A stretch of DNA of 64,000 bases, from the NCBI RefSeq assembly GCF_030817055.1, contig NZ_JAUSYV010000001.1, positions 4,674,001 through 4,738,000 of the forward strand. The letters run 5' to 3'. Source of the DNA: Bacillus sp. V2I10 (GTDB lineage: Bacteria > Bacillota > Bacilli > Bacillales > Bacillaceae). The position numbers and the translations under genes are program-made. The notes below the pieces were generated by a model, which saw only the letters and a program-made list of their open reading frames with translations, searched no databases and had not been told where the DNA came from. Numbering within the stretch: the first letter of the stretch is position 1; each line of letters starts with the position of its first letter. Below are positions 50,349 to 59,054 of this stretch, piece by piece.

Positions 50349-51287
50349 TTAAAATAAGGCATACTCCTTATCAATCTTCTTAACAAGATAATTCGTCAGC
50401 ATAACCAGGATAAAGCCAACGACCGATTGATAGAGTCCTGCAGCCGTGCTCATGCTTATTTCACCCATAGTCGTTAATCCTCGATAGACATAGGTATCAA
50501 TTACATTTGTAACGGGATATAATGCACCGGAATCTCTCGGCACTTGAAAAAACAAACCAAAGTCAGAGTTGAAAATTTTCCCGACGTTTAAAATAGTCAA
50601 AATGACAATAAGCGGTGTAATCATCGGCATCGTCACATGGCGAATTTGCTGCCACTTATTGGCCCCGTCAATCATTGCAGCTTCAAAATATGTTCGATCA
50701 ATCCCAACAATCGCTGCCAGATAGACGATGCTTCCGTACCCTACACCTTTCCACATTGACATAAAGATAAGAATGAAAGGCCAATATTCCGTTTCGCTAT
50801 ACCAAGAAACCGCTTCCAATCCAAACCACTCAAAAATTTTGTTCAACAATCCTCTATCTACACTTAAAAATGTAAAAACAAAATAACTAATAACAACCCA
50901 TGATAAAAAATGAGGAAATAACATTCCGGTCTGATACACTTTTGCAAGTTTTTTATTCGCTAATTCACTCAGCACAATCGCAATAAAAACAGAAAGGATT
51001 AATCCTAAAATAATGAAGACTGCGTTATATAAGATTGTGTTTCTAGTAATTACGAAGGCATCATTTGTACTGAACAAAAATTCAAAGTTCTGAAATCCAA
51101 CCCATTCGCTATTTAATACACTTGCCAAAAATCCTTCTGCATCGTAGCGAAAATTCTTAAAAGCAATAACTGTTCCAAACATCGGTAAATAAGAGAAAAA
51201 TAAAAACCAAATCGTCCCTGGCAAAACCATGAGGAGCCACACACGATTTTTGTACACATTAACAAAGAAATTCTTGATCCATTTCAT
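50349..51287 (-). CDS. ABC transporter permease (LplB/YteP-like)
   Basis: A 312-residue permease. The N-terminal VNVYKNRVWLLMVLPGTIWF and LPMFGTVIAFKNFRY are typical of LplB. The EAA loop reads AAMIDGANKWQQIRHVTMPM. Six membrane segments are predicted. AGGGAGGGCC precedes the ATG. It is the first gene of the transporter operon and follows the two-component system genes after a gap of 257 bp with a terminator, so it presumably has its own promoter, the likely target of the response regulator. Confidence 0.88.
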   Translation of the reverse strand: MKWIKNFFVNVYKNRVWLLMVLPGTIWFLFFSYLPMFGTVIAFKNFRYDAEGFLASVLNSEWVGFQNFEFLFSTNDAFVITRNTILYNAVFIILGLILSVFIAIVLSELANKKLAKVYQTGMLFPHFLSWVVISYFVFTFLSVDRGLLNKIFEWFGLEAVSWYSETEYWPFILIFMSMWKGVGYGSIVYLAAIVGIDRTYFEAAMIDGANKWQQIRHVTMPMITPLIVILTILNVGKIFNSDFGLFFQVPRDSGALYPVTNVIDTYVYRGLTTMGEISMSTAAGLYQSVVGFILVMLTNYLVKKIDKEYALF

Positions 51288-51532
51288 AGAGGCCCTCCCT
51301 TTCTTCTCCTATTCTTATTGTAAATTTGAACGCTTCTGGATAAAAGTTAACAATTTTTAGATTTGATGGACTAATTTAGGATTCCTTCGAAAAGTGAAAA
51401 CACCTTGTTAAACCCTAGGGCAAGCTGCATAGAGCCAAGAAGTCCGGTTTTGTCTTTAAAGTGACCTCGGAGGAGCTTTCATGTATCCATTTAGTCACAT
51501 TCAAATCTGTTTGTGTCCAAACCAAACAAAAA

Positions 51533-51556
51533 AAGCCAGCCCATTTAAGACTGGCT
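51533..51556 (-). terminator. Terminator of the two-component operon
   Basis: AGCCAG and CTGGCT form a stem followed by TTTTTTTG on the minus strand. The response-regulator stop codon lies inside the stem-loop. The rest of 51288-51544 shows no gene and should hold the transporter promoter. Confidence 0.7.
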
Positions 51557-53077
51557 CTCATAACTATGCAGTGCTCTCCATTCTGTTGGAGTTACACCCA
51601 TGCTTTTTTTAAATTGCTTATAAAAGTAAGTGGAGTCTGAATACCCTACCTTTTTTCCAATTTCCCCCGATTTCAAATGGGATTCCTTTAACATCATCTT
51701 TGCTTTCTCAATTCTCAGCTGATTAATATAATCAGAGAAAACACTTCCGACTTCTTTTTGAAAGAGCTGCCCTAAATAAATGGTGTTTACATGAAACTTT
51801 TGACTTAACGTTTTCAGGGAGAGCTCTTCATGGTATGAGGTCTGAATATATTGAAGAACACTATGGATAATCGGGCTCATTTGGTCATTTCGATTTTTTA
51901 TTTGCTCCATAAGATTTTTTAAAAATGCGATCACCACATTTCGTAATTCAGTGATTGTATCCGCTTGAAGAACACTTGATGTCTCTTTTGCAAGCTTAAT
52001 TAAATCATTTGGCAAATCGAGTGAACTGCGAATGGTGGACATTAATTCGATGGAAAAGCTTTTAGCTAATTGTGAGGTATCCAAAGATATCCGTTCAGAA
52101 AAATGATCGAAAGCAGAATGTATCCATTTCTCTACTTCACAGTGATTCCCCGTCAACACTTGTTTCAAAAGTTCCTGAAAGTTAAATGTCCGAATCATTT
52201 CTGTGGTCTCGGAGAACTTTTCTGCGTCCTTTTCAAGAATTAACTTTGTGCCCTCAGAAATGACAAATCTATATTTCAGGAGATCCCTGGTTCGATAAAA
52301 ACTTAGAAAAATATCATCTGATGAACAATTTTCCTTTCCAAGAGCGATGAAATAATCGTGAACCTCCTGCTTTTGATCAAGATTCATTTGTAAATGATGT
52401 AAATCTCTTTCAACCTCATCAGGCCGTTTGCTTAACCAAATTAATATCATCTCTTCCTCTGGATTTAGCACACATAGACATCCCAAACATTCTTCAATCC
52501 ATTTACGAATCCCTGATCGTTCTCCCCTATGGTGAGCTGCAAGTTCCAGCTGGACAATGGCAAATACGAGCGTTGAATCATGAAGATGAAGATCGTAAAT
52601 GTCCAAACGTTTTTTTAATTCCTGGTGGCTGATATCCCTGTTTAACCATCTCCAGATTGCATTGTCTCTTAGCACATAGTAGTCTTCATCCTCGTGCTGT
52701 AATTGCTGAAGCTTTTCGATTGTATTACGTAATGTTGCAGCCAGCTCTTCTTCATCAATCGGTTTTAATAGATAGTTTTCAATTCCAAGTGAAATGCCCT
52801 TTTTAACATACTCAAATTCTTGGTAGCCTGACAGCACAATATATTTCATATGAGGCTTTATGACTTTTAAGGCTGTGATCAATTCTAAACCGTTCATTTG
52901 AGGCATCATGATATCCGTAAGAAGAATGTTGCATTCCTTTGTTTGAAGTGTTTTTAGAGCCTCTTCTCCGTCATAGGCATGCCCGATTATTTGAAGCCCG
53001 ATATCTTCCCAATTAATAATTGATTTCATTCCTTCAATAATAAATGGTTCATCATCAACAAGAAAAACGTTATACAT
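51545..53077 (-). CDS. YesN-type AraC-family response regulator
   Basis: A 510-residue regulator with three parts. An N-terminal receiver domain has VFLVDDEPFIIEGMK and the phospho-acceptor Asp in NILLTDIMMPQMNG (about residue 55). A middle part is of unknown fold. A C-terminal AraC DNA-binding domain of about 100 residues has LSLKTLSQKFHVNTIYLGQL and KKVGYSDSTYFYKQFKKSMG. I use the ATG at 53077 (MYNVFLVDDEP), 11 nt after GGAGG; an ATG 9 bp upstream is too close to it. It overlaps the kinase gene by 8 bp. It probably activates the glycan transporter and enzyme genes. Confidence 0.88.
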   Translation of the reverse strand: MYNVFLVDDEPFIIEGMKSIINWEDIGLQIIGHAYDGEEALKTLQTKECNILLTDIMMPQMNGLELITALKVIKPHMKYIVLSGYQEFEYVKKGISLGIENYLLKPIDEEELAATLRNTIEKLQQLQHEDEDYYVLRDNAIWRWLNRDISHQELKKRLDIYDLHLHDSTLVFAIVQLELAAHHRGERSGIRKWIEECLGCLCVLNPEEEMILIWLSKRPDEVERDLHHLQMNLDQKQEVHDYFIALGKENCSSDDIFLSFYRTRDLLKYRFVISEGTKLILEKDAEKFSETTEMIRTFNFQELLKQVLTGNHCEVEKWIHSAFDHFSERISLDTSQLAKSFSIELMSTIRSSLDLPNDLIKLAKETSSVLQADTITELRNVVIAFLKNLMEQIKNRNDQMSPIIHSVLQYIQTSYHEELSLKTLSQKFHVNTIYLGQLFQKEVGSVFSDYINQLRIEKAKMMLKESHLKSGEIGKKVGYSDSTYFYKQFKKSMGVTPTEWRALHSYESQS

Positions 53078-54875
53078 CCTGCTCATTTCCTCCTATTATT
53101 GGCATTGATATCTGGACTTCTGCTCCTGCATCGACTGCGCTGTCGATGATTAATCCGTACTCATCTCCAAATCTCAGCCTTATCCTTTGCAGGACGTTGG
53201 ATAATCCAATCGATTCAAATGTATCATGTTCTTCTTTTAACCGCTTTTGAATGTCAGCTAATCGATCAGGTGCGATTCCTATCCCATTATCGCGAATCAT
53301 GATGATTAATTGAGTTTGCTTCCTATGAACTCCAATGTATAGAAGATTCGTGCTTTCATGCTTTTTTAATCCATGAATGACATAGTTTTCGACAATGGGC
53401 TGAAGTATAAATTTAAGAATTTCATAGTTTAGTACCTGTTCCTCTATATCGTAATGTACATTTAAACGCTCTGGATAGCGCACCTGAAATAATTGCAGAT
53501 ATTGTTTCACATGCTCTATTTCATCTTGTACGGTGACCGCTTCACTATCTTTTAAAGAATAGCGGAATAATTGAGCTAAATAATAAATCATCGTGCTTGT
53601 TGTTTTTGACCCATCTGCGATTGCTTTCATACGAATCGCTTCAAGTGTATTATATAAAAAATGGGGATTGATTTGAGATTGCAAGGCTTTCATTTCGGCT
53701 TCTTTTTGTTTGATTTCTGAAATAAACATTTGATCGATATAGCGATTTAAATCCTCTGCCATTTGATTAAAGCTGGTTGAAATCATACTCAATTCATCTT
53801 TTTGATGAACATCTTGAATCCTCACATCCAAGTTTCCCTTTTGTACCTCAGACATGGAATGTTCGATGACCTGAATGCGTTTTGAGTATTTTCGCATAGC
53901 AATATAGGTAAGCGAAATGGCGACAGCCGTTAACAAAATCGTGATCAGCAGCATGGTCCGGTGAACAAGAGTAACGCCTTGGATTTCTTTTTCAGGAATT
54001 AGACCAACAATCATAAGCTGTGAGCGTTCATCTGCTAATGTGTTGACATAATAGGTTTCCCCTTTAAGTCTAGTCTTTTTTAAAATGGTTTGAAAATCAG
54101 GCTTACTTCCTTCCTTTTGTATCGAAGTTCCCTTTGAGGGATAGAGAAGATCACCTAAGTTATTATAGATAAGAACTGTCCCTTTTAATTGCTGCTGACG
54201 TAAATTAAGGAGATTCTCTAAACCTTCAAAGCTATAATAGATTGATATGTCACCAAGTTTTTTTAATGTGCCAGGGTCATTTAATTTCTTCGTGACATGG
54301 TAGCTGTTTTGAATGGATCGTTGACTGATATCATTTACAAGTCCGCTGGATTTCCTTTCAGATATGAGGAAATCTTTATCTAAATTCATTTCACTAACTT
54401 GATTAACTGACTGCGACCATCTGTAGTGATTAAAGATATACAAATATTCACTAAGGGTAGCATCACTGTTGATGCTGACCGCATTAACATCTGAATCTTG
54501 ACTAAAGTAATTCTCAATGAATGTTTCGAGATCACTCGGTACAAAAGAACTGCTTTCACTGTAACGGTCAAGCCGATAAGAAAGATATTGATTATAATCG
54601 TGCTGCAAAGCGAATGAGATATCTTCAATAAGATCTGTTTTAAAATAGAGTTCCTTAAAAACACTGTCAACATAATCATGTTTGCGATTAAAATAAGTTT
54701 CCACTCTCTCTAGTATTCTCGTATTTGCATCCAATTCTCTTTGGACAACTACTTCTGTATAATACTGAGATAAAAGCGAAAACAGCAAAAACATACACAA
54801 TAAAATAATGACAGAATATGTGAACAAAATGCGATGGAAAATCTTATTCCGCCATTCTCTTATTTTTAATAGCAT
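53070..54875 (-). CDS. YesM-type sensor histidine kinase
   Basis: A 601-residue kinase of the LytS/YesM class. An N-terminal membrane segment (ILFTYSVIILLCMFLLFSLL) is followed by an extracellular domain of about 240 residues. A second membrane segment lies near residue 275 (TMLLITILLTAVAISLTYIA), then a HAMP domain. The HisKA core is QINPHFLYNTLEAIRMKA with the phospho-His, and the ATPase domain has IIMIRDNGIGIAPDRL. I use the ATG at 54875, preceded by GAGGGTG, which places the first membrane segment near the N-terminus. Such kinases often sense extracellular sugars, usually beside Lpl-type transporters as here. Confidence 0.88.
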   Translation of the reverse strand: MLLKIREWRNKIFHRILFTYSVIILLCMFLLFSLLSQYYTEVVVQRELDANTRILERVETYFNRKHDYVDSVFKELYFKTDLIEDISFALQHDYNQYLSYRLDRYSESSSFVPSDLETFIENYFSQDSDVNAVSINSDATLSEYLYIFNHYRWSQSVNQVSEMNLDKDFLISERKSSGLVNDISQRSIQNSYHVTKKLNDPGTLKKLGDISIYYSFEGLENLLNLRQQQLKGTVLIYNNLGDLLYPSKGTSIQKEGSKPDFQTILKKTRLKGETYYVNTLADERSQLMIVGLIPEKEIQGVTLVHRTMLLITILLTAVAISLTYIAMRKYSKRIQVIEHSMSEVQKGNLDVRIQDVHQKDELSMISTSFNQMAEDLNRYIDQMFISEIKQKEAEMKALQSQINPHFLYNTLEAIRMKAIADGSKTTSTMIYYLAQLFRYSLKDSEAVTVQDEIEHVKQYLQLFQVRYPERLNVHYDIEEQVLNYEILKFILQPIVENYVIHGLKKHESTNLLYIGVHRKQTQLIIMIRDNGIGIAPDRLADIQKRLKEEHDTFESIGLSNVLQRIRLRFGDEYGLIIDSAVDAGAEVQISMPIIGGNEQDV

Positions 54876-55093
54876 AGCAGTTACACCCTCTATCATTGAT
54901 CGATCTTTCTTTAAAGATGGCTGTGTTCGCAAAGATTGTTGTTTTCCGTAGTTAGGCATATTCACGTCTATTATTAGGATATCGTGCTTTTTTCTAATAA
55001 AATCGCTCTAAGCGTTCCCTAAAATAACGATTGAACATACTAAATACGATTGAAAAGCAACAAAGTTATAGAAAAGTGCCTTAAAGATAAAAC

Positions 55094-55123
55094 AGACGCA
55101 GTACCGTAAATGGCACTACGTCT
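55094..55123 (-). terminator. Terminator after the GH38 gene
   Basis: AGACGTAGTGCC and GGTACTGCGTCT form an imperfect stem ending in TTTTAT on the minus strand, about 25 bp after the GH38 stop. The remaining 180 bp up to the kinase gene probably contain its promoter; no convincing -10/-35 pair was picked. Confidence 0.65.
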
Positions 55124-55147
55124 ATTATAAAGAAACATAAAACGCTT

Positions 55148-58100
55148 TCATAGGCTGCATGTGAAACGGATAGCAAAGGTTTTAATTTCATATGGCTTGA
55201 TTTTAAATGTGACACTTGAACATCTTTTTGTCTCTGACAGGGGCTCTTCCAGTAAATTCACTTCGTGCCATTCTTCTATTTTCCAATCAGAGGAAAGAGT
55301 AACCTCGCCTCTTCTTCCTTCAAATTCATGTAACCGAACGATCACCATGTCATTTCCCTCAGCTTTTTTAATGGCATCAATATGCAAGTTTTGAGAGGAC
55401 AGAGAAATAAATGATTGGCTATAATCCGATAACTGACCCTTCTGTACAAGGAGCGGACTATTCAAAAACCAAGCTTCACGAACTGTCCCGCCTTCTCGCC
55501 AATCTCCTTTATGAGGAAGGATCGAATAAGTGAATTCATGATCTCCACAGTCAGCAGTTGGGTCAGGGTACATTGCACCCTTTAATAAAGACAGACGAAG
55601 AACATTTCCCTTAATGTCGTACCCATACTTACAATCATTAAGCAAGCTTACACCATATCCTGTTTCAGATAAATCTGCCCATTGATGCCCAACGCTTTCA
55701 AATCTGGCCATATCCCAGCTTGTGTTCCAATGATTCGGCCTCAATACATTCCCATATTGAATATCATAAGTCGCTTCTGTCGTTCTGACATCTACAGGAA
55801 AGGCAGCCTTTAGAAGCTTGCGGCGTTCTTGCCAATTTATATGCGTCTTGAAGTCAATTCGTTTAGAATGACCATAAACAATCATCTGCTGTTTGATTTT
55901 TGTTTGGTTATAGCTCCAAATAAACTGTACAATCGTGCGAATAGAACCACATTCAATCAATTCTATTGAAATAAGTTCTGTTACCTCCTGCATTTTTTCT
56001 TGGTAAAAGAGATCAATATCCCATGCATCATGTGCTAATGGCTTATCTTCAAAAATTTGCAGGACATTCGCCTTTGAACCTTCTGCTATCACCTCTCTCT
56101 TTTCAGACACATCATATATTCGAGTTAATTGGCCAGCATGATTCCAGGCAATTTCGTAGAAAGGTGTAGTTAAAGAATTCTGATTCATTTGAAATGGTGC
56201 TTTTACTATCTTTTTCTCTTTTAAGGAAGATGGACTAAATTCTAGCGCTATTCCGCCAAATGACGGGGTTTTAGTAAGTTTAACAAGCCAGCCCTCATTT
56301 GTTTGTTGTCCCGTTAATTCATTGCCCTTGTCATCATGCCAGCTCCCTTCCTTTTGATTATCATCATCAAAAGGTATGAATACCAGCTCCACACATTGCC
56401 AATGTGAGGAATTCCAGGCTGTGTAATGCTTCCCCGTGTTTGAACTTGTTAATTGAGCTGCTGCATGGTCTGTGAATTTTTTATGCTTTTTCCACGCCTC
56501 ATCATACTCAAGTTTCGAGTCTTCATATACTTCTTTAATAGATGACCCTGGGATGATATCATGAAATTGATTTCTCAAGATGATCTTCCAGCCCTGGTCC
56601 AGTTCTTTCTTCGGATAGTGGCTCCATTCACTTTGAAGGGCATGCAATACTTGCAGCCACTCTGTTTCTCTATAGGCAAGCTCTAGCTTTCTATTCATTT
56701 TTTTATTATAGGCTTGGCTTGTATATGTTCCTCGATGATACTCTAAATAAAGCTCTCCATCCCAATCATGAACATAGCCTTCTGCTGCTTGGATGTTTTC
56801 ATGAAGTCTTGTAAAATAATCACCTGCTTTTGAAGGCTTTACATGCGGCAAACCGGGCATCTTGTCATATCTTTTCCTAAATTCAAGCATTTCACGGTTG
56901 ACTCCGCCGCCGCCGTCCCCATAACCATATGATAGAAGCAAGTCTTGATTTATATCTTTATCACGATAGGATTTCCAAGCTCCGTTAACTGTTTTAGCAG
57001 TAATCAAACCATTGTAGGTATAAAACCAAGAGTCATCTGAATTCCATGGTTCTGGCGTCGTTACAAAATGTGTCAAGATTTCACTTCCGTCTATCCCTCT
57101 CCACCTGAAGGTATCATGCGGCATCCGATTATACTGATTCCAGCTGATTTTCGTGGTCATAAACGTGGATATACCTGATTTTTTTAAGATTTGCGGTAAA
57201 GCCCAGCTATACCCGAAAACATCTGGCAGCCATAAATAACGACATGTGATCCCAAATTCCTCTTTCAAAAATTTACTGCCGTATAAAATTTGTCTGACTA
57301 GAGATTCTCCATTTGGAATATTGCAATCAGCCTCAAGCCACATGGCCCCTTCAGCTTCCCACATTCCTTCGTTAATCCGCATTTTTAATTGTTCATAGAT
57401 CTCCGGGTAATCTGTTTTTAAATATTCGTATAACTGCGGCTGAGTTTGTAAAAAAACATAATCAGGATATTGTTCCATTAATCTTAAAACTGTAGAAAAA
57501 GATCGGGCCGTCTTTTCTCGTGTATGCTTTAATCTCCACAGCCAGGCGACATCTATATGCGTGTGGCCGATGGCATGAATCGTAACAGAATGATGTTTTT
57601 CAATTTGGTCCAATCGATCATTAAGTATGGCCCGAGCCTGATAACAAGACTTATAAAAGCAGCTGCTTCCAGGTTCCGTCCAATCAATTTCTTTGTAGCT
57701 CTGGTTCAGGGACGTTAACAATAACTGCTTTTCAGGCGCCTCTTCTCTTAATTCTTTGATAGTTTCATAGACAGCTTGTGAGGTGAAATAAAGATCATCT
57801 ATTTGTTCATCAAGCCATGCAATCTCAGCAGTTCGAATTGTATATTCCTGCTCTTTCTGCGGTCCGCCTCCTTCAAGTCCTGACCATAAGCGAAAATCTA
57901 GCCGAATCGATTTACCAGCAGCTTCTTCTGGAAAAAAGACCTCTTTATGATTAGAATCCACTCCCTGAAATGGCTTTTGATTTAAAAATAAGAGAGACTC
58001 AAATCCGGAATTATTTCCTCCCCCTGTCCGGCCAAAGTCAAATAATCCAACTGCCTTTTTTCCTTTCCACTCTGCCGGAATCTCTAAATCTGTCTGAAGC

Positions 58101-58294
58101 CATAAATAGACATCTCGCCCTCTCCATTTGTCCCCAATACCAATTGTCTTGTCTGATGCTTTATCCGGCGGATAGGCTCCTATCTCCCCAGTATCTTGCA
58201 TACAACTGAATGTTGATATCTCCTGTTTATGCCGGTACCGATATTCTGACAATTCCTTAATTCTAGCTTCAAGCTTATTTTCCGTATAAAACAA
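55148..58294 (-). CDS. GH38 alpha-mannosidase
   Basis: A 1048-residue family 38 alpha-mannosidase, a zinc-dependent retaining enzyme. The catalytic domain shows HAIGHTHIDVAWLWRLKHTR (zinc His/Asp ligands), EAEGAMWLEADCNIPNGESL and the nucleophile Asp in YLWLPDVFGYSWALPQIL. NQFHDIIPGSSIKEVYEDS lies in the middle, and the C-terminal beta-domains end KPYEIKTFAIRF. There is no signal peptide, so it should act on imported mannosides. I favour the TTG at 58294, 7 nt after AAAGGAG, with MFYTENKLEARI as N-terminus. It follows the yesL-like gene, whose end it slightly overlaps. A second GH38 gene lies at the right edge. Confidence 0.92.
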   Translation of the reverse strand: MFYTENKLEARIKELSEYRYRHKQEISTFSCMQDTGEIGAYPPDKASDKTIGIGDKWRGRDVYLWLQTDLEIPAEWKGKKAVGLFDFGRTGGGNNSGFESLLFLNQKPFQGVDSNHKEVFFPEEAAGKSIRLDFRLWSGLEGGGPQKEQEYTIRTAEIAWLDEQIDDLYFTSQAVYETIKELREEAPEKQLLLTSLNQSYKEIDWTEPGSSCFYKSCYQARAILNDRLDQIEKHHSVTIHAIGHTHIDVAWLWRLKHTREKTARSFSTVLRLMEQYPDYVFLQTQPQLYEYLKTDYPEIYEQLKMRINEGMWEAEGAMWLEADCNIPNGESLVRQILYGSKFLKEEFGITCRYLWLPDVFGYSWALPQILKKSGISTFMTTKISWNQYNRMPHDTFRWRGIDGSEILTHFVTTPEPWNSDDSWFYTYNGLITAKTVNGAWKSYRDKDINQDLLLSYGYGDGGGGVNREMLEFRKRYDKMPGLPHVKPSKAGDYFTRLHENIQAAEGYVHDWDGELYLEYHRGTYTSQAYNKKMNRKLELAYRETEWLQVLHALQSEWSHYPKKELDQGWKIILRNQFHDIIPGSSIKEVYEDSKLEYDEAWKKHKKFTDHAAAQLTSSNTGKHYTAWNSSHWQCVELVFIPFDDDNQKEGSWHDDKGNELTGQQTNEGWLVKLTKTPSFGGIALEFSPSSLKEKKIVKAPFQMNQNSLTTPFYEIAWNHAGQLTRIYDVSEKREVIAEGSKANVLQIFEDKPLAHDAWDIDLFYQEKMQEVTELISIELIECGSIRTIVQFIWSYNQTKIKQQMIVYGHSKRIDFKTHINWQERRKLLKAAFPVDVRTTEATYDIQYGNVLRPNHWNTSWDMARFESVGHQWADLSETGYGVSLLNDCKYGYDIKGNVLRLSLLKGAMYPDPTADCGDHEFTYSILPHKGDWREGGTVREAWFLNSPLLVQKGQLSDYSQSFISLSSQNLHIDAIKKAEGNDMVIVRLHEFEGRRGEVTLSSDWKIEEWHEVNLLEEPLSETKRCSSVTFKIKPYEIKTFAIRFTCSL

Positions 58295-58910
58295 GGGTAT
58301 TCTCCTTTCCAATGTCGGCTTTTACCTCTATAAATCTTTTGTAGCAAACATGCATGATCCAATACGCCGGAAATACCCCTGCTATAAAAGGGAACAGCCC
58401 TGGCATCGACTTAAGCAAATAACCAATAAAAAACAGACCGATTCCCATCAATATAGTCGTTTTAGGACTCAGAATTGCGAGAATAAACGGTTGTTTGATG
58501 TATTGAAAAAATGATAAATGATAATGAACATATAATGGAAAGAAGTAAATAAGTGTTAACACAAATAAAAAGGAGACAAAGATTAAAAAGAAATAGAGGA
58601 TGACAGACCACGTTCCCTGCATGGTAAAAGCAAATTTCAAATCAATATACAAAAACGATCCTATGCCTAAAAAGAAAATTCCCAATTTGTTAGCAGGCAT
58701 AAATTCTTTTTTAAATGTGTCTTTAAATACTTTCCATATAGAAAAATCCAAATCCTTTTGTACCCATTTTCTTGTAACCGTAAATAAGGCAACTGTGGAT
58801 GGAAAAAGACCAAACACTCCAATGCCCAGCAGTGTAAATCCTATCCATAGCACGTTTGCGACAAGAATTCTCCAAATCCACTCACTTGCTTCCTGGACAA
58901 ATTTGCCCAT
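58275..58910 (-). CDS. YesL-like (DUF624) membrane protein
   Basis: A 211-residue protein with five or six predicted membrane segments, starting KFVQEASEWIWRILVANVLW and containing GIGVFGLFPSTVALFTVTRK, the pattern of the YesL/DUF624 family. These proteins are frequent in carbohydrate ABC transporter loci of Firmicutes, as in the B. subtilis yes rhamnogalacturonan cluster, but their role is unknown. AAAAGGAG lies 11 nt before the ATG. It overlaps the GH38 start, which implies coupled translation. Confidence 0.82.
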   Translation of the reverse strand: MGKFVQEASEWIWRILVANVLWIGFTLLGIGVFGLFPSTVALFTVTRKWVQKDLDFSIWKVFKDTFKKEFMPANKLGIFFLGIGSFLYIDLKFAFTMQGTWSVILYFFLIFVSFLFVLTLIYFFPLYVHYHLSFFQYIKQPFILAILSPKTTILMGIGLFFIGYLLKSMPGLFPFIAGVFPAYWIMHVCYKRFIEVKADIGKENTLVLYGK

Positions 58911-59017
58911 GATACTGTCATCTCCTTTTTCGGTGGATACCAGGATATAAGTTCCCGATATTCATTTATGTTTATCTAAAGCGCCGCCCCCGCTATGTCA
59001 CACGGTGCTTCGGCTTT

Positions 59018-59047
59018 TAAGGGGAACCCTGGATGGATTCCCCTTAA
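59018..59047 (-). terminator. Terminator of the GH85 gene
   Basis: TTAAGGGGAA and TTCCCCTTAA form a 10-bp stem directly after the GH85 stop. Confidence 0.7.
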
Positions 59048-59054
59048 TTCTTGA

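Noticed and set aside
55140..55153. cre-like sequence TGAAAGCGTTTT at the end of the GH38 gene
   Set aside because: It overlaps the stop codon at the end of a transcript, not a promoter, and departs from the consensus at its right end.
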